A DNA stretch of 64,000 bases from Cerioporus squamosus (GCA_022592435.1 JABYQS010000064.1:124001-188000), one strand, 5' to 3'; positions 9,316 through 21,776 are shown, counted from the stretch's first letter. Numbers and translations are program-made. The notes: generated by a model from the sequence alone, not told the origin.

Positions 9316-12300
9316 ATGGACCGTCCAGCCTCTGCAGCGCGTCGGCGCAAGTCTCAAGTCTTCGTTGAAATTCCGCCCTCGCCACTCACGGCCAAGTCTG
9401 GTAAGGCTGATCGTATCGGTCCGGAGAGCACGCCTTTGAAAGCCGTGGCTATCAACGTGGACAATGCCCCTTCACCAGCTAGCACTTCCAGCCAACTGAA
9501 GAGGAAGACACCCGATGATATGCGCACAACGGCGAAACAGACGGACGACACCCAGCCTCCGCGACCGAAGAAGACCAAGACGGAGAACGCGGACGCTTCG
9601 GTTGCAGCCAAGAAGCCCTCCAAGTCTGTCAAAGCAACTACCGATACCGGAGACGCGTCGAGGCCAGTTGAGGGTCTTGTGAGATGCCACCAGTGCAGCC
9701 GCCAGATGCTTCCTACAGGTGAGCGTGACGCCTAAGAGTGGTTAGGACGAGCTTCACTGAGCGCGCATACAGACATGGCTCTCTGCAGCTTCAAGCGGCC
9801 TAACGGGCAGCGCTGTAGTTTTAGGTATTGCAAGTCATGCGTGCGCAATAGATACGACCAGGACCTCCTCGTCATTCACGCTCGCCTGCCTCAGGATGCC
9901 ACGACTGAGGAGAGGGCCCAACATGCGGACGGTGTGGACTATTTATACCGGTGAGTCCCATATCTCCCTAACCTCCATTCCGTGTGAGTCTGGCATGAAC
10001 ACTTGGTCGCGGGAAAATTGGGTCGCTGCTCTGTCGGGGCCACAGGCAGATAGCTTGAGCTCAGCCGTCGTAGGGTCGCGTCCTGCCCTGTCCTGACAAG
10101 GTACACAAGAAGGGACAGGACAGGACATAATTCACAACGGCTGGCGACCTTCGCATAGCCGGGTGATGATCGCGTCCCGCTGCTGGCCGTCGAGTCTCTG
10201 TACGACGAGTTCGCCGCCATAGGCGAATATGGCATCTGCTGTGGCCATCGCTGCTGCCGGCCCGCCGATAGATGAGTAACGCGCAGCCCCTTCTGTTGAC
10301 TTGCAGCCCGTCAATCCTCAATTGTGGTACGATGAAGTGCATACATGCACTGCTCCTGTCTCGACGAAGGGCAACATTCGCCCTGGACCTGCGGACTTCC
10401 ACTGCGTTGCACTTCCACCTATTCCACTTGCGTTTGCAGTGGCAGTACACACTCGTGACATATATGCTATTGAACCGAACGCTGATGATCCCCCTAATAG
10501 GTGTCCTCGTTGTAGTGATGAGTGCAATTGTCGGATATGCAGGAAAGCGAAAGGTTTGCCGGCCACAGGGTGCGCTGCGTGGCAGAATTGATGCGATGGC
10601 AATAGCTGAGTATCTTGCAGGAATCTCAACCTCGCGGCCCGCAGGGCATCCATGCCAGATCCAAGCACGCTCCTGCTTCGCCCAGTGTTAGTATCCACTG
10701 AGATCGATGGTGTTCGTAGCGCTAATTAACGGCCTGTATCCCACAGGGCGAGGGTGGACTTGCGACGTCGACCTCTAAAGCGAAGCCCGTTCCGTCAGGG
10801 AGCAAGAACAAGCAGCCGATGCAGCCGACTGACGATAGCGAGAAGACAGTGAAGCCGAAAGCCGCAGCGAAGGCTAGAGGCAGAGGCACTGGACCTTCAC
10901 AGTCTGGCCCGTCCAAGGGCAAGCCATTCGTCCTCATCCCGCCTTCCCCACATCACGCCAAGGTTGGGTATAGCGAATCAGCCAAGAAGCTTCGAGTGGT
11001 CAAAGAGAAACCCGCTGCACCTCCCAAACTCATGCCTAGGCCGGTGTGGACCGCTTTACCGACTCCACTCACTTTCGATGATGCCCTCAAACGCATGAAC
11101 GTCCGCGAGTTCCTCCTCCGATTCGCCCATCTTGCCGAAATCGCCCGCACTCACCTCGAAGAGCTCGAGGAACTTGCGACCGACGACCCATACACGGCTG
11201 CGGCAAACGACGACGAGGATGAGTCTGACGACTCCTCACTAGTCGGCTGGATCAGCGAGCCCGCCCTGAGGGCTATTCTCGTCGGCCTGGTCTCGATCTT
11301 CTCGAAGAATGCTGACGAGAGCGATGAGGACACGTCCGCCTTCGTCAAGGCCATACACGCGTTGCGGGCCAGTGGTAGCAACGTCAACAAGATGTGGGTT
11401 GCTCTCACCACCTTGCGTGATTCGGCCGACCTAGACTTCCCCGACCCCCAACCCCCTCCTCCGAGCGTTAGACAGCGCAGCACCCGTCGTGTGTCCCAGG
11501 ACTCACCCTCCGTGGTCTGCACCGCGCAGTTCGTCCCTATCATTGTCGCACTGGTCGAGTTTGCTCTCGAGACGAAAGTCGTCCAGGACGACTTCGAGCG
11601 TGCTGCGACACAGGAGAAAGACCTTTCCCGTGCGGTTCGCGAGCTGTCAGCTGCCGAGAATGCGCGATGGAGAGAGGCCAAGGCCAAGCGCGGAGAGGCG
11701 AACGAGCAGGCAACCGGCAAACCCGAGCAGACGAAGGGCAAGTCCAAAGCTGCGACTGTTCCGCTGCTCGAACGGCGTGCCGCGTTGGCCGCCCACGAAG
11801 CTGCTCTTGCGAAGTACGAGTTCGCGCACCACATTGCGGCTGCCGAGTGTATGCCCCGCTTTGGCCCTCTCGGACGCGACACGGAGGGGCGCATATACTA
11901 TGCCATCACTCCTGGGGTCACTGAGCGCGAGGCGGCGGTCGAGCTGCTCGAAGGCGGGAAGGGCGACGTCAAGTTTGGTAAACGACGCGTTGCGGAGCAG
12001 GATGCGCGCAAGGAGATGAAGCATTGGTCGTGGTTCGTAGCTATCTGGGGGCGCAAGCCCGAGGGCGCCGAGGTCGTCAATCCTGAAGACGCGGACGGGG
12101 ACGAGGACGCGGAGCGCTGGTGGGCGTTCTGGGAGCCGGAGCAAGTCTCCAAGCTTGCGGAGTGGCTGGCCATGAGGTACGGCATCGACCTCGAAGCCAA
12201 ACGCCCTAACAAGGACTCGGGCGACTCCGCCGTCCTCGACGTCGAGGATGCTGGTGGTGAGAAGATCCCGGCAAAGGATGACGACAAGAAGTCTCGCGCT

Positions 12301-12633
12301 CGCCAGTCCAAGTCTAGCTCTGCCAGCAGTTCCCGTCCTCGCATGTTCGCCTCGCTCAACAAGGGCTCGGACCTGGAGGATGAGTCTGACTCCGAGGATG
12401 AGACCGATGCGGACGGAGACGTGCAGATGCGCTTGGACAGCCGTGGCGAGCCCGTCCCGACGAAGAACGACCTCCGTGCGCTGGCGAGGGGCCTCAAGGA
12501 CTACGCTGAGCTGCTCGACTGGCGGATTAAACGTGGTGCAAAGGGGAGCTTGGACGACAAGCCTGTAGTGGGCGACAAGGGCAAGGGTGTGAAGAAGGGC
12601 GGCATCTCGCCGGCGACATTCTATGGAAAGTGA
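9316..12633 (+). CDS. CDCA7-like zf-4CXXC_R1 protein with WHIM-like region
   Basis: Five exons: 9316-9718, 9773-9950, 10501-10569, 10621-10684, 10747-12633, giving 866 residues. Residues ~130-220 form the cysteine-rich zf-4CXXC_R1 domain seen in CDCA7: CHQCSRQM, then CSFKRPNGQRC, RYCKSCVRNRY, CPRCSDECNCRICRKAKG and ATG. In animals CDCA7 recruits and activates the remodeler HELLS, which supports maintenance of DNA methylation. The second half has a helical block (MNVREFLLRFAHLAEIARTH) resembling a DDT segment and a FGPLGRDTEGRIYYAI motif typical of the WHIM/WSD module that contacts linker DNA. Lys/Ser-rich disordered linkers flank these. Intron 2 is 550 bases, about ten times the local norm. 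The chromatin role is inferred from the family; the DDT/WHIM match is by eye. Confidence 0.8.
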
Positions 12634-12877
12634 TGTGTGCTCCTTGCTGGACGAGGGTAACTTATGCTTTGACGGTCTGGATTCGTCACCTTACACGAAC
12701 TGTCCCATATTGATACCGACATCTTCCGTCTTGAGAGGAACCGTGCAGATACTAATCATTCGTCGAACGCGATTGCTGCTAGAGTAGATGCTCGATATAC
12801 GACGTCCCTGTACAAGATCCGCAGATACTTTCCACCCTGCTTACATGTACATGTAATCTTTGCTCATCCTACAATTT

Positions 12878-13464
12878 TCACACTTTACACTGCCTTGCGA
12901 GGATCGATGCGAGTTCATCTGCGCTCACCGGCCGCTCGATGCACCGGGAAAGGCGTTGCGCGAGGAGCGTCGCAAGGACGTGTTTGCACTGTTCGCGCCT
13001 TCGTCAGCGCAGTGGGTCATGTTTAGACACGGTACGTACCATGATCTGCGTTTCTGAGAGCAGTACCGAGTACACGTATGCAGGACAGGTGCAGTATGCG
13101 AGCTTGTAGCCTCCCGGTGAAGGCAAACCGGGAAAGACGGCGTATGTGGCGGTGGATCCGAGGACCTCGTACTGAGGCCGGCCCCATGAGGGTTTGTAAA
13201 CTATCACTGCGCTGCATCATGTAAGCATGCGTGAGATGCCTGTGAGGAAGAGATACGTGCCACTGTCTCTGTCGATGAGGTCGAGAGCGGCGAGTAGGAG
13301 GGTCTCGGGGAAGAAGAACCGTAGCTTAGCGAGGGAGTCGTCGACTGAACATCTATTTAGTTATATCACTAAACAACAGAAATAAGTATCGATCACTTAC
13401 GGGTATCAGGTGTGAGACCGTCGAGCACCTGCTCGAATATAGCCATGAGCCCGGGTGAGGGCAT
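12878..13464 (-). CDS. SWS1/ZSWIM7-like SWIM zinc-finger protein (Shu-complex)
   Basis: Four exons on the minus strand: 13401-13464, 13257-13344, 13040-13211, 12878-12988, giving 144 residues, close to the family length. The diagnostic SWIM motif C-x-C...C-x-H is present as YCTCPAYVYSVL, then across an intron CKHVLATLLA. An upstream helix reads FFFPETLLLAALDLIDRDSG. SWS1/ZSWIM7 pairs with RAD51 paralogues to promote Rad51 filament formation in homologous recombination; nuclear. The second intron can be read with GT-AG borders (13212-13256, preferred) or as a GC-AG intron giving a slightly shorter protein. Divergent from TRM11. Confidence 0.8.
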
Positions 13465-13760
13465 GGTCACCTTAAAGCTTGCGCCACGTGTCGCCGCCGA
13501 GCATGCGTGCCTCAAGTCGTCAACGCGCCTAGTATAAAATATAAGAAACAATGTTGTTCTTTAGACCAACATCCACTGACTGACCGTTCAAGATTTACCC
13601 AGCTTCAGAGACGATGGTGGTTGGGTGCAAGGCGGATAACCGCCCAGCAAGCTGCCAAAAGCGGAACGCCAGGAGCCTCACAGCCACCTCCAAGCAAGAA
13701 ACACAGCGTAAACCCGTTCTCGCAGCATTCAGACGACGACCACCATCCTGTCGACACGAG
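13465..13760. promoter_or_regulatory. Shared divergent promoter, SWS1 / TRM11
   Basis: 296 bases between two outward-facing start codons. No TATA motif stands out. Assigned by position only. Confidence 0.45.
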
Positions 13761-15661
13761 ATGCTAACCGAATACCTGTTTGTCTTTGCGCAGGTGCATG
13801 ATGACTTTAGGATACCTGAGCTTCTCTCGGTAGCCGAGCTCTACGACTTCGAGATCAAATTTCCCGCCGAAACCCCCGATGGCAAAGATACATCCCGACC
13901 GTTCATGATCCTCGAGCTCGAGAGTGAAGAGCATGCGCGGTTGCTCGCAGGAAGATGCATTCTGATAAAGTGGGTCTCTGTTTTTTGTCACACGGCGCAG
14001 TTTTTCTGCTTTGCTGACCATGTCCTCCCCATAGGTATGTCTGCGAATTCTACGCCCGAGGAAAATCGTACGAGGAAGTGCATGAGAGGAACCGCTTGCG
14101 CAAGCCGCAGTGGGAGAAGTACCATGAAGACACATCGTTCAAGTTCATGGTCACCGCCTTCAACCATACGATCCCGCAGTGGCGTCAACGAGACGTCGTC
14201 GAGAGCTTCTCGTACATGGACTTTCAGGGCAAGATCGATATGAAGAACCCGGATATTACGCTCGTCTGCTTCGAAGAATGTAAATATTTCGCAACTCCGT
14301 GTAACCTCCGTGCTTACCCTGAAGACAGATCCCGACAAGCACGGCACCACTCGCGCAAAAACTGAGGGTGACGGCGAGTTCGACGAGGTTTGGTTTGGCA
14401 GGTTGGTGCGTCGTCTACCTGATTATCGGACATATCGCGAGCTCATTTTTGCGTATTACCAGATAGAGGTGGGACTGGCGCGCCCTCTCGCCAAAAAGTT
14501 TGACGTCAAGAAACGGGCCTACTTTGGAAACACCAGCATGGAAGCTGAGATGTCTCTGCTCATGGCAAATCAGACTCTTGTGGGTACAGTCACAGATGTC
14601 TCGCCTTTGTGCGGGTAACAGATTGGATTGCCAGGCGTCACCAGGGAAGCTCGTCTACGATCCGTTCATCGGCACGGGCAGCATGGCCTACGTACGTGTC
14701 TTTCGTCTAGTCCGCGGGCTTAAGCTGACAAGAAGAATATTTCCCAGACGACTGCTCACTTCGGCGCATTCGTTTTCGGGTCGGACATAGATGGACGCCA
14801 GATGAGAGGAAAGAGTGAGTCTCCATCCCTGTCCCGACGACTGGAACCTAAAAGTCTTGCATGCACCGGCAGTCAAACCGCCAGGGATCATCCGTGCGGC
14901 GGCGCAGTACGGCGTGGCAAACCGCATCATGGATCTCTGCACGTTCGATGTGACGCAAAATCCATGGCGATGTGGAGAACTCTTCGACGCGATCGTCACC
15001 GATCCTCCTTGTGCGCTCTTATCCTCTGTACGGGAGTTGCTACTCACTCGAGCTGACAGATGGCGTTCGTGCCGGGGCAAAACGGCTCGGTCGAAAAACC
15101 AAACGACCGCCGAGGGAAGGGCCTCCCCCGTTGCATGTTGAGCGTCCGTGAGTATATCAGACGCTGACCCGTACACTGTTCACGACTGAGCTGTACTTCC
15201 AGCGATGATCAGCCATACATTCCTCCGACCAAGCCATACGAGCTGTCTGAGCTTGCTCGGGACCTCATACTGCTTGCGCGGTATATGCTCAAACCCCGGG
15301 GGCGACTTGTCTTCTTCCTCCCTACGGTCACGGAAGAGTATGAAGAAGTCGACGTCCAGACGATGCTATGCGAGGGCATGGAGATCATCGCGAACTCGTT
15401 ACAGAATTTCGGATCTTGGGGCCGCAGGGTATGTGCCTTCCGCTCCTCAAAGAACGCCGAAGACTGACTTGAAATGTGTAGCTCATTACTGTTCGCAAGA
15501 CCACCACGGAGAAGTATCCTCCACCGACGTTCGATCCTGCCCACGCAGTCACAGAGAACGTGGATGTCCATGTGCCCGCACACAAAGACTTCAGGGAAAA
15601 GTACTTCCAGGGATTCAAGAAGAACGATTCTGTTGCAGACACCAGCGTGCAAGAAGATTAG
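13761..15661 (+). CDS. TRM11: TRM11, tRNA (guanine-N2) methyltransferase catalytic subunit
   Basis: Catalytic subunit of the Trm11-Trm112 enzyme that makes N2-methylguanosine at position 10 of tRNAs using S-adenosylmethionine. Ten exons: 13761-13969, 14035-14279, 14329-14405, 14463-14579, 14635-14691, 14748-14814, 14873-15010, 15060-15147, 15203-15428, 15482-15661; all phases agree and give 467 residues. Motifs: N-terminal FAQVHDDFRIPEL, FDVKKRAYFGNTSMEAEMS, SAM-binding motif I VYDPFIGTGSMAY, acidic loop FGSDIDGRQ, and catalytic motif IV TDPPYGVR, split by an intron after the second Pro. The 57-base intron at 14406-14462 is in frame, so retention would add 19 residues where homologues have none. 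Confidence 0.95.
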
Positions 15662-15951
15662 GTACTAGCAACTAGCTGGGTATGTTACAAGTATGTACGA
15701 GCAGACAGAAATAACGGTTAAGTTATGCACGAGAGCGATTGGAAAGATGTAGCAATTTGATAGCGCAGTAGTCACAACAAAGCACCAGTCAGAGGAGGAA
15801 GAACAAGGACCGGGAAGGGTGCGGAGTGTCAAGGAGACAAAGTTCCAGACGCGAGCAGAGAGATACGAGCGAAAGCAGGAATGCCAGCCTTTTGAGGTGT
15901 GGTGGGTATCAAGAACGAGAGTTATGTAGCTGACCCGAGACGGTGACCAAT
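15662..15951. other. Intergenic between convergent TRM11 and AlkB-like genes
   Basis: Less than 300 bases holding both 3' UTRs. Nothing else seen. Confidence 0.4.
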
Positions 15952-18900
15952 TCAGAGATGGTTCCTGCCAATGTAGCGAGCGGTGGCGGCGATACGGAAG
16001 TTCAGCGGGACAACGGTATGTCTGTAGGGGATGTCAGTTGGCACGAAACAACAAGCGTTGCTAAAACCCACTGATAGTATTTTTGAATGTCCGCGCCATC
16101 CATGATCAAGACATCCCCCTACACAACCAGCTCAATGGCGTATCCATGACACTACAAGAGAGGCAACGCACATGTCTGAGGAACAGCGTCAACGACTTGG
16201 GCACGTTTCCGGACCCGCCGTCTGTGCGGTACTTCTTGAGCAATCGGAAGTGCATATATGCGCATGAGCCGAGCGACAACGAGGCCACCCGCGGTCCCAG
16301 CCCGTTTTCAGCATCACTATGGAACTGCTCCAGCAACAATCTATTCAGCGAACATCACCCCAGCGCCCGACAGCAGAGCTACGCACCGACATGCTCTGTT
16401 CCTCCATATATGCGGCGGAGAGGACCTCATTGAAATGGTATGGCTGGCTTTCGGCCTGCATGATGCTCATCATACGCGACTGGATGAGATCGCGCGCTTT
16501 CACTACCGCGGAGGGCGCTGCGTCGAACGGGACGGTATGCGCTGTACCACCCACGTACTGTGGAAGACATGACCACTGTCAGAACGAGTGCCTATGTCTG
16601 GAAATGCGGCAACGATATTACCTGATACGGTTCGCCAGCTAGTCCAGCACGAGGATCAGCCAGATGTTAGGCAAGCAAGAGAGGAAGGTACGCACAGTTC
16701 TGAGAGAAGTAGTTGGTGAGCAACTCGCCACGACACTGGTGCTGTGAGAGAGAAACCTCACGTTATCAGCTACAGTATACTATACTGGAGGCGAGTCTAC
16801 TCACTGTCCGTAGGGGGAAGCGGCGGAATTGGAGCTCGCCAGTCTTTGCTTGCTCTTGGTACTCCTCGAAGATCTCGTCTGCGATCCTGTTCACGACGGA
16901 GTTCCCGAGCACGGCATAGATCGTCCCTCTTTCGGCCCCTGTGAGCGTTCGAAAGGACAGTCGTATAGGGCAATCGCACCTTATATGCGGAAGAATGTAA
17001 CTATGGTATTGGCTGACGTGGCCATCCGGGGTTCTATATGACAGCATGCCGGACACGATTATGTCTGCCTGTTTATGAGCCTATGCGCATTGCACATTGT
17101 GCTCCACTGTCACGTACCGGGGTCGTATACCTTGTGGGTCATGAACTTCGAGTCGTTCTGGCCCCAGAACTCCTTCGGAATCCGGTTCTTTCCCACGACT
17201 TGCATCGTTTCCTACGCGACGACTGAGTAACGGACTGGACATGCACGCACACTCCACTTACGCCACAGTTGTTGCACTCCCAGTGCTGCCATTTGTATCT
17301 GAGGGTCGTCGGCCGGTGCTTGCGGCACACGTGGAAGAGAGACTCACCTGGATGAGAGCCGTCCACACTTCTTGCAATGCCAGCCCCTGCTGAAGCGACG
17401 ACTGGTGACCACACCATCCTCCGGTGCTGCGGGTGGCTGAGGTGTAATGTCTTCGAGAGGATCGTGCTCGCACCGGATGGAGGCGGCCAGGAAGCTTTCG
17501 TCGTACGTCAGCTCCTCCGGGCCCAGCCTACCATCGGGGAGGGTCCAGAAAGCGGTGCATGATGGCTGAAGGCACATCCAGCCCTGCTCATACACAAGAG
17601 GAGAGCGCTTCTTGCAGGAAGGACACTGTCCGTCGAGTGGTGCGAGAGGCTTCTCGGGCTCGTCCGGGTCCGGAGTACCTGCCGCGTCCAAGGGCGGGAT
17701 CCACCAAGGGGCTGGCTGTCGCTCGCACCACTGAAACGCGAACTTCCAGCGGACCACGTAGCCTTTCTCATTATTGTAAGGTTGGCGCTCGGCTGCCGTA
17801 GTTCATCAGTAAGGACTCTCCCCAAGACGGAAAGTACGGCTGAACGCACCCCAAGCATGCACGATGTGGTAAAACCCTAGGACGACGTACGTGCAGTCCT
17901 TCTTCGCCGAGAGGTCGTAGGGGAAGAGGGCGTAGCGGTCATCGATGAGCAGGGCTATCTCCTTCTTTAGCCGGTATGTCTGCAGGAGCGCGCGGACAGA
18001 CTTGTCGCCCTCGTGCTGGTCGGATGCTTCCTGCAGCTTCGACTTGCCCTTCTTGCTATGCACACTCTCCGCCTTACCCCCACTGCTCAGAACATCCGGG
18101 GCGACCTCTCAGCATCGTGGTACCACAGACAAGTAGAAGGAGTGAGGCACGCACCCATGGGAAATGATGAGCCTACCATCCCTGGCCAACAGATCACGAC
18201 TGCGCGCCGGTCCCCCTTCAGCTGCGGTAGAACATGCACCGAGAAACCCTCACCTCGCATAGAACCCGCCGAGTAGGTATCCCCGTGCGATGTCGCCCTT
18301 GAAGTAGACACCGCCTTGGTAACTCTTGAACCAATCGAACGACTCGCAGACCTCCTGTCTTGACTGCATGCAACCTCTCACTTACTGAACATGCAGACGG
18401 CATTGAAGGCTCACCTTTGCCCAGATGGGAGGTTGGACTGACAGTGGGCGTTTCGGGAATTGAACGGGCGGAAGCGGCTTCGGTACGCGGGTGCCTGTTA
18501 GGTTGGGTGCAGAGACTGGAACGGGGATTGCGGAGGATGGCCGAGGGCGAGGAACAGCCTCTACAGCGCCATGGGGAGGGACGGGTGTAGGCGAACTGGC
18601 GGCGCGCCATTCGCAAGGATCCTTAGATTCCTCCTCAGCGTCATCGAGCAGTGCGATGTCTTCAACCGCGGCCGCCGAGTGGCTGTTTGGCGCTGTGCGA
18701 CGAGCGGAGATGACCTCGCGGAGAGGAAGATCTTCCTCGTCGTCCGATGGCGGATATTCGTCTTCGTCACGGGGATCTCTCGCATCCCAGACCTCCGCAG
18801 GTGGAACGGTGTTCGACAGCGTCATCAACGCGTCCGCCGCACTGTCCCGGAGCATCCTATCTGCCTCTGGGAGGTCCCTGGGTATGCCTAGACTTGGCCT

Positions 18901-20670
18901 GGGACTAGGACAGGGCGGGAGAGGCTTCCGTGACGACCTGGGCTTGGGCAACATCGCCACCACGCGGTGCTCCTTGGAGTCGGGCGTACGACGCTCAGCA
19001 TCAGGCACCCCGTCCCCGACATCCCGCAACCGCTTGCGAGACAGAGAGACCTCGGCTGAAGTCTCGCGTCCGCTGGGGATGGGGCTGCCGGCGAAGAAGG
19101 ACCGCTGGCGGGTGAGCCGCCCTTCGTGGTGACCAAACACTGAGAGCTGCATCGTGGGAGATGGACTGCTGTGCTGGCGCATATTCGCGGTGTTCAACTC
19201 CCTGACGGCATCATAACCATGTTTGCCCTTTTGGCGCTTCGTGGGTCGTTCCGCGGAGTTTGTGCTCACTTTGCGCGGGCTTCCTTTGCCCCTCATGTCT
19301 GGTCGTGACATCTTGGGAGCGCTCCTGCGAGTCTTTGCCGGCTTCGTGTTCGTCTTGAGCACGAATCGGGGACGTGAAGGGCGTTCGGGAGCCGTAGGGA
19401 GTGGGATGAGGCTGGGAGATGATTTCCATGGCGAATTATAAGGGCGAGACGTGGGAAGTGGCTGTTGTCCTTGGTGTGTGGGAGCCTCAGAGTTTGCGGA
19501 GGGCGGATATGTCTTGCTGCCCTTGCCCCGCTTGTTGCGATATGCTTGTTGGACAGGTCCTCCCGCATCCCCAGCGGGACCGAGTCGAGCGCCGGGATCC
19601 TCATCTGCCAAAGTTCGCTGGGAAGGTTCATTCGCAACTGCGGCAGCACCGGGAAGTGGCGAGAGAAGCTCGGAGCTACCGCCGACCTTCCGCCGCGACT
19701 TCTTGCGGCGTGACATATGCTGTTCCGCCAGCAGCGCTCCAGCGCACGCGTCCTCCTCGTCCTCCTCGACGGCGGTGGACAACCCGCTGGCGGGAGGCGA
19801 GGCGACCTCTACTGCTGTGGGAGAGCGGGGAAGTGCTTCTCCAGGGTCGCGTACCTGCAAGCGACGTCAAGAGCGCCGTTAGCCAACAACAAACGCAAAC
19901 ATACGCTTCACAATGTATGTATGTACGTACTGGATCGGTCGAAGGTTCAGGCAGCCCCAGGGAGGATATATCAGTCAGCGGAGAGAGGTTGTCCACCATG
20001 TACATGTCGACGTCTTGCTCGGATTCGAAAACCACCATGTCGTCTTTGCCGTCTTCGGCATCATCTCCGTCACGTAGTAAGATCGCATCGAGCGCAATGG
20101 CTTCGATGGGCTCTTGCGGTACCTCAGAGTCTCTAACCTGAGCGAAGGCGTCTGGGAGAGGCGTCAACGGCGCGACCACATCGATAGCGTGCGCGACTGG
20201 AGACTTCTGCTGAATGTCAGGGAGGCGGTACCGGAAACCACGCTTCTTCCGCTCCGAATCGACAACCCTCTGCGCAGACGAGGCACCATTGCAGTACCAC
20301 GACCAGTAGAAGTTGACGAAAACCGAGATGGTCTCTAAGGAAGTATGGTCATGCGCTACAACCACCGAACGTGTCGCGTCCGGTTCCCGCTCGAAAGCAA
20401 ACTCTGCCCATCTCACGGCCGCAGCGCGTGTCTGCATGAAGCACGAAGGTTCAGAGTGAGAATGTGTATGCGCGCGCGGAAAGGGTTAAGTCAGGTAAGA
20501 CTCACGTCAGGCGTGTCCTGCACTTCTTCAGCGAGTTTCTTGAGCCAGTTGTCGCGCTTGCCCTTCGTCCGAGTGTTGTGCACGAAGTGCTTGTGGATGA
20601 AGAACACATCAGTAAACGGGGGATCCTCAAGGAGGCTGCGGTCCTTCCACGAGGTGGGCAACTTCATCAT
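15952..20670 (-). CDS. Large AlkB-like 2-oxoglutarate/Fe(II) oxygenase with two zinc ribbons
   Basis: Sixteen minus-strand exons with consistent phase (20506-20670, 19931-20431, 18415-19854, 18254-18363, 18155-18181, 17850-18082, 17348-17792, 17262-17298, 17118-17211, 16805-16938, 16696-16741, 16622-16638, 16387-16557, 16172-16324, 16072-16118, 15952-16021), total 1229 residues. The C-terminal domain has the AlkB signature: iron-binding FHSDAENG (H-x-D), the distal His in YYQHTVVP, and R-x5-R in FRIAATAR for 2-oxoglutarate. Just before it lie two four-cysteine zinc ribbons, CPSCKK...CLQPSC and CKKCG...CNNCG. Residues ~220-700 are Ser/Pro/Arg-rich and probably disordered. The short N-terminal globular part (~220 residues) is unfamiliar. 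AlkB enzymes remove alkyl groups from nucleic acid or protein; the substrate here cannot be told from sequence. A TATA-like stretch lies at 20808-20816. Confidence 0.8.
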
Positions 20671-21094
20671 CGGCGCTGTGCTCGACGATGGTGACAAGGA
20701 CAGTAGGAGAGGAGCGGGAGCGGGAGAGCTGCGGGAAGCTGTGAAACTTTACTTAGAGTTAACGTTGGACGTCAGTCTATGTATGCCGCACGAGCAAGCC
20801 TGAGGTACATATATGCTTGCGAACCCGGCTCTTCTTCGCCCGCATCACGAACTCTCACAAGCAGTGACGCTACAAGCGGTAGGGTAGACCGAGTGTGGGA
20901 CTGGTTGGGATCCCGCATGACATCTTATCTTCGCGCGGTACCGCCGTCACCGGATCCCGGAATATGGCCTGATGTACGGGCGTTTCACGCGGGGCAGAGC
21001 TTGCGGGAGGTATTCAAGGACGATGGGAGAGCAGCGACTTGCGTGCAGAGCGTGGTACGGGTCTATGCTACGTGGAAAAGCAGGAAACGCGACT
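20671..21094. other. Intergenic, AlkB-like gene promoter and ATP16 3' side
   Basis: Contains the probable promoter of the AlkB-like gene, with a TATA-like stretch near 20808-20816 and a pyrimidine-rich leader (as read on the minus strand), plus the 3' UTR of ATP16. No other gene. Confidence 0.4.
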
Positions 21095-21776
21095 TTACTT
21101 AGCAAGTGCATGCTGGAGAGCCTCGTAAACGTCCGCCTCAATGCGCGCCTCCACCTTGTCCTCCTCCGAGCCATTGCCCGCAGCAACCCGCAACGCCTCC
21201 TGGAGGTTCGCACGAACGGCCTAGAAGGAGAAGTAACGTTCGCATCAGTCAGACTGTCCTAGGATCCTAGGATATAGCCGAGCGCAGTACCTCCGCAGAG
21301 AACGCCTCAAGGGGTGCGGCTTCGACGGCGTTGATCGTGAGCTTGTTGTTCGGGTGGACAGTCGCGAATCCGCCAGAAACTGATGTATTCGACAGCATAA
21401 GCATAGGCGAGTGTGTCGCAGGTATGACTCGAACACGTACCGAACCACTTTTTCGACGTGTTGCCGGACTCAATGACCTCAACGACACCAGGGCGGAGGG
21501 GCTCGATCGCGGGCGCGTGGTTGGCGAGGATACCCATGTCACCAGTGGCCGCAGCAAGGTTCACCTGGACGACATCGGTAGAAGTGAAGATAGCCTGGAC
21601 GACGCGTTCGAGGTCAATTGTTGTCCCGAGGCAGAACTGCTGCTGGCACGAACCTGGTGGGGAAGAACGAGAGACAGGCTAATCTTGTCAGCAGCCTCGG
21701 CGTAACCTCTCCGGCCGAGGACGAGGTTCCTGGGTGCCCGCCGAGCAACAGAGGTGGCCAGACGAAGAGCAGACAT
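21095..21776 (-). CDS. ATP16: ATP synthase F1 subunit delta, mitochondrial
   Basis: Central-stalk subunit of mitochondrial F1Fo ATP synthase (equivalent to bacterial epsilon). Four exons: 21654-21776, 21441-21594, 21291-21379, 21095-21220, giving 163 residues. The first ~25 residues are Arg-rich and lack acids, as in a mitochondrial targeting peptide (RLATSVARRAPRN). The mature part shows ATGDMGILANHAPAIEPLRPG, SGGFATVHPNNKLTINAVEA, and the C-terminal helical hairpin rich in Glu and Ala. Phases are consistent throughout. Confidence 0.95.

Noticed and set aside
13206..13256. A fourth GC-AG intron in the SWS1 gene
   Set aside because: An equally good GT-AG reading (intron 13212-13256) keeps the frame, so the GC reading is not required.
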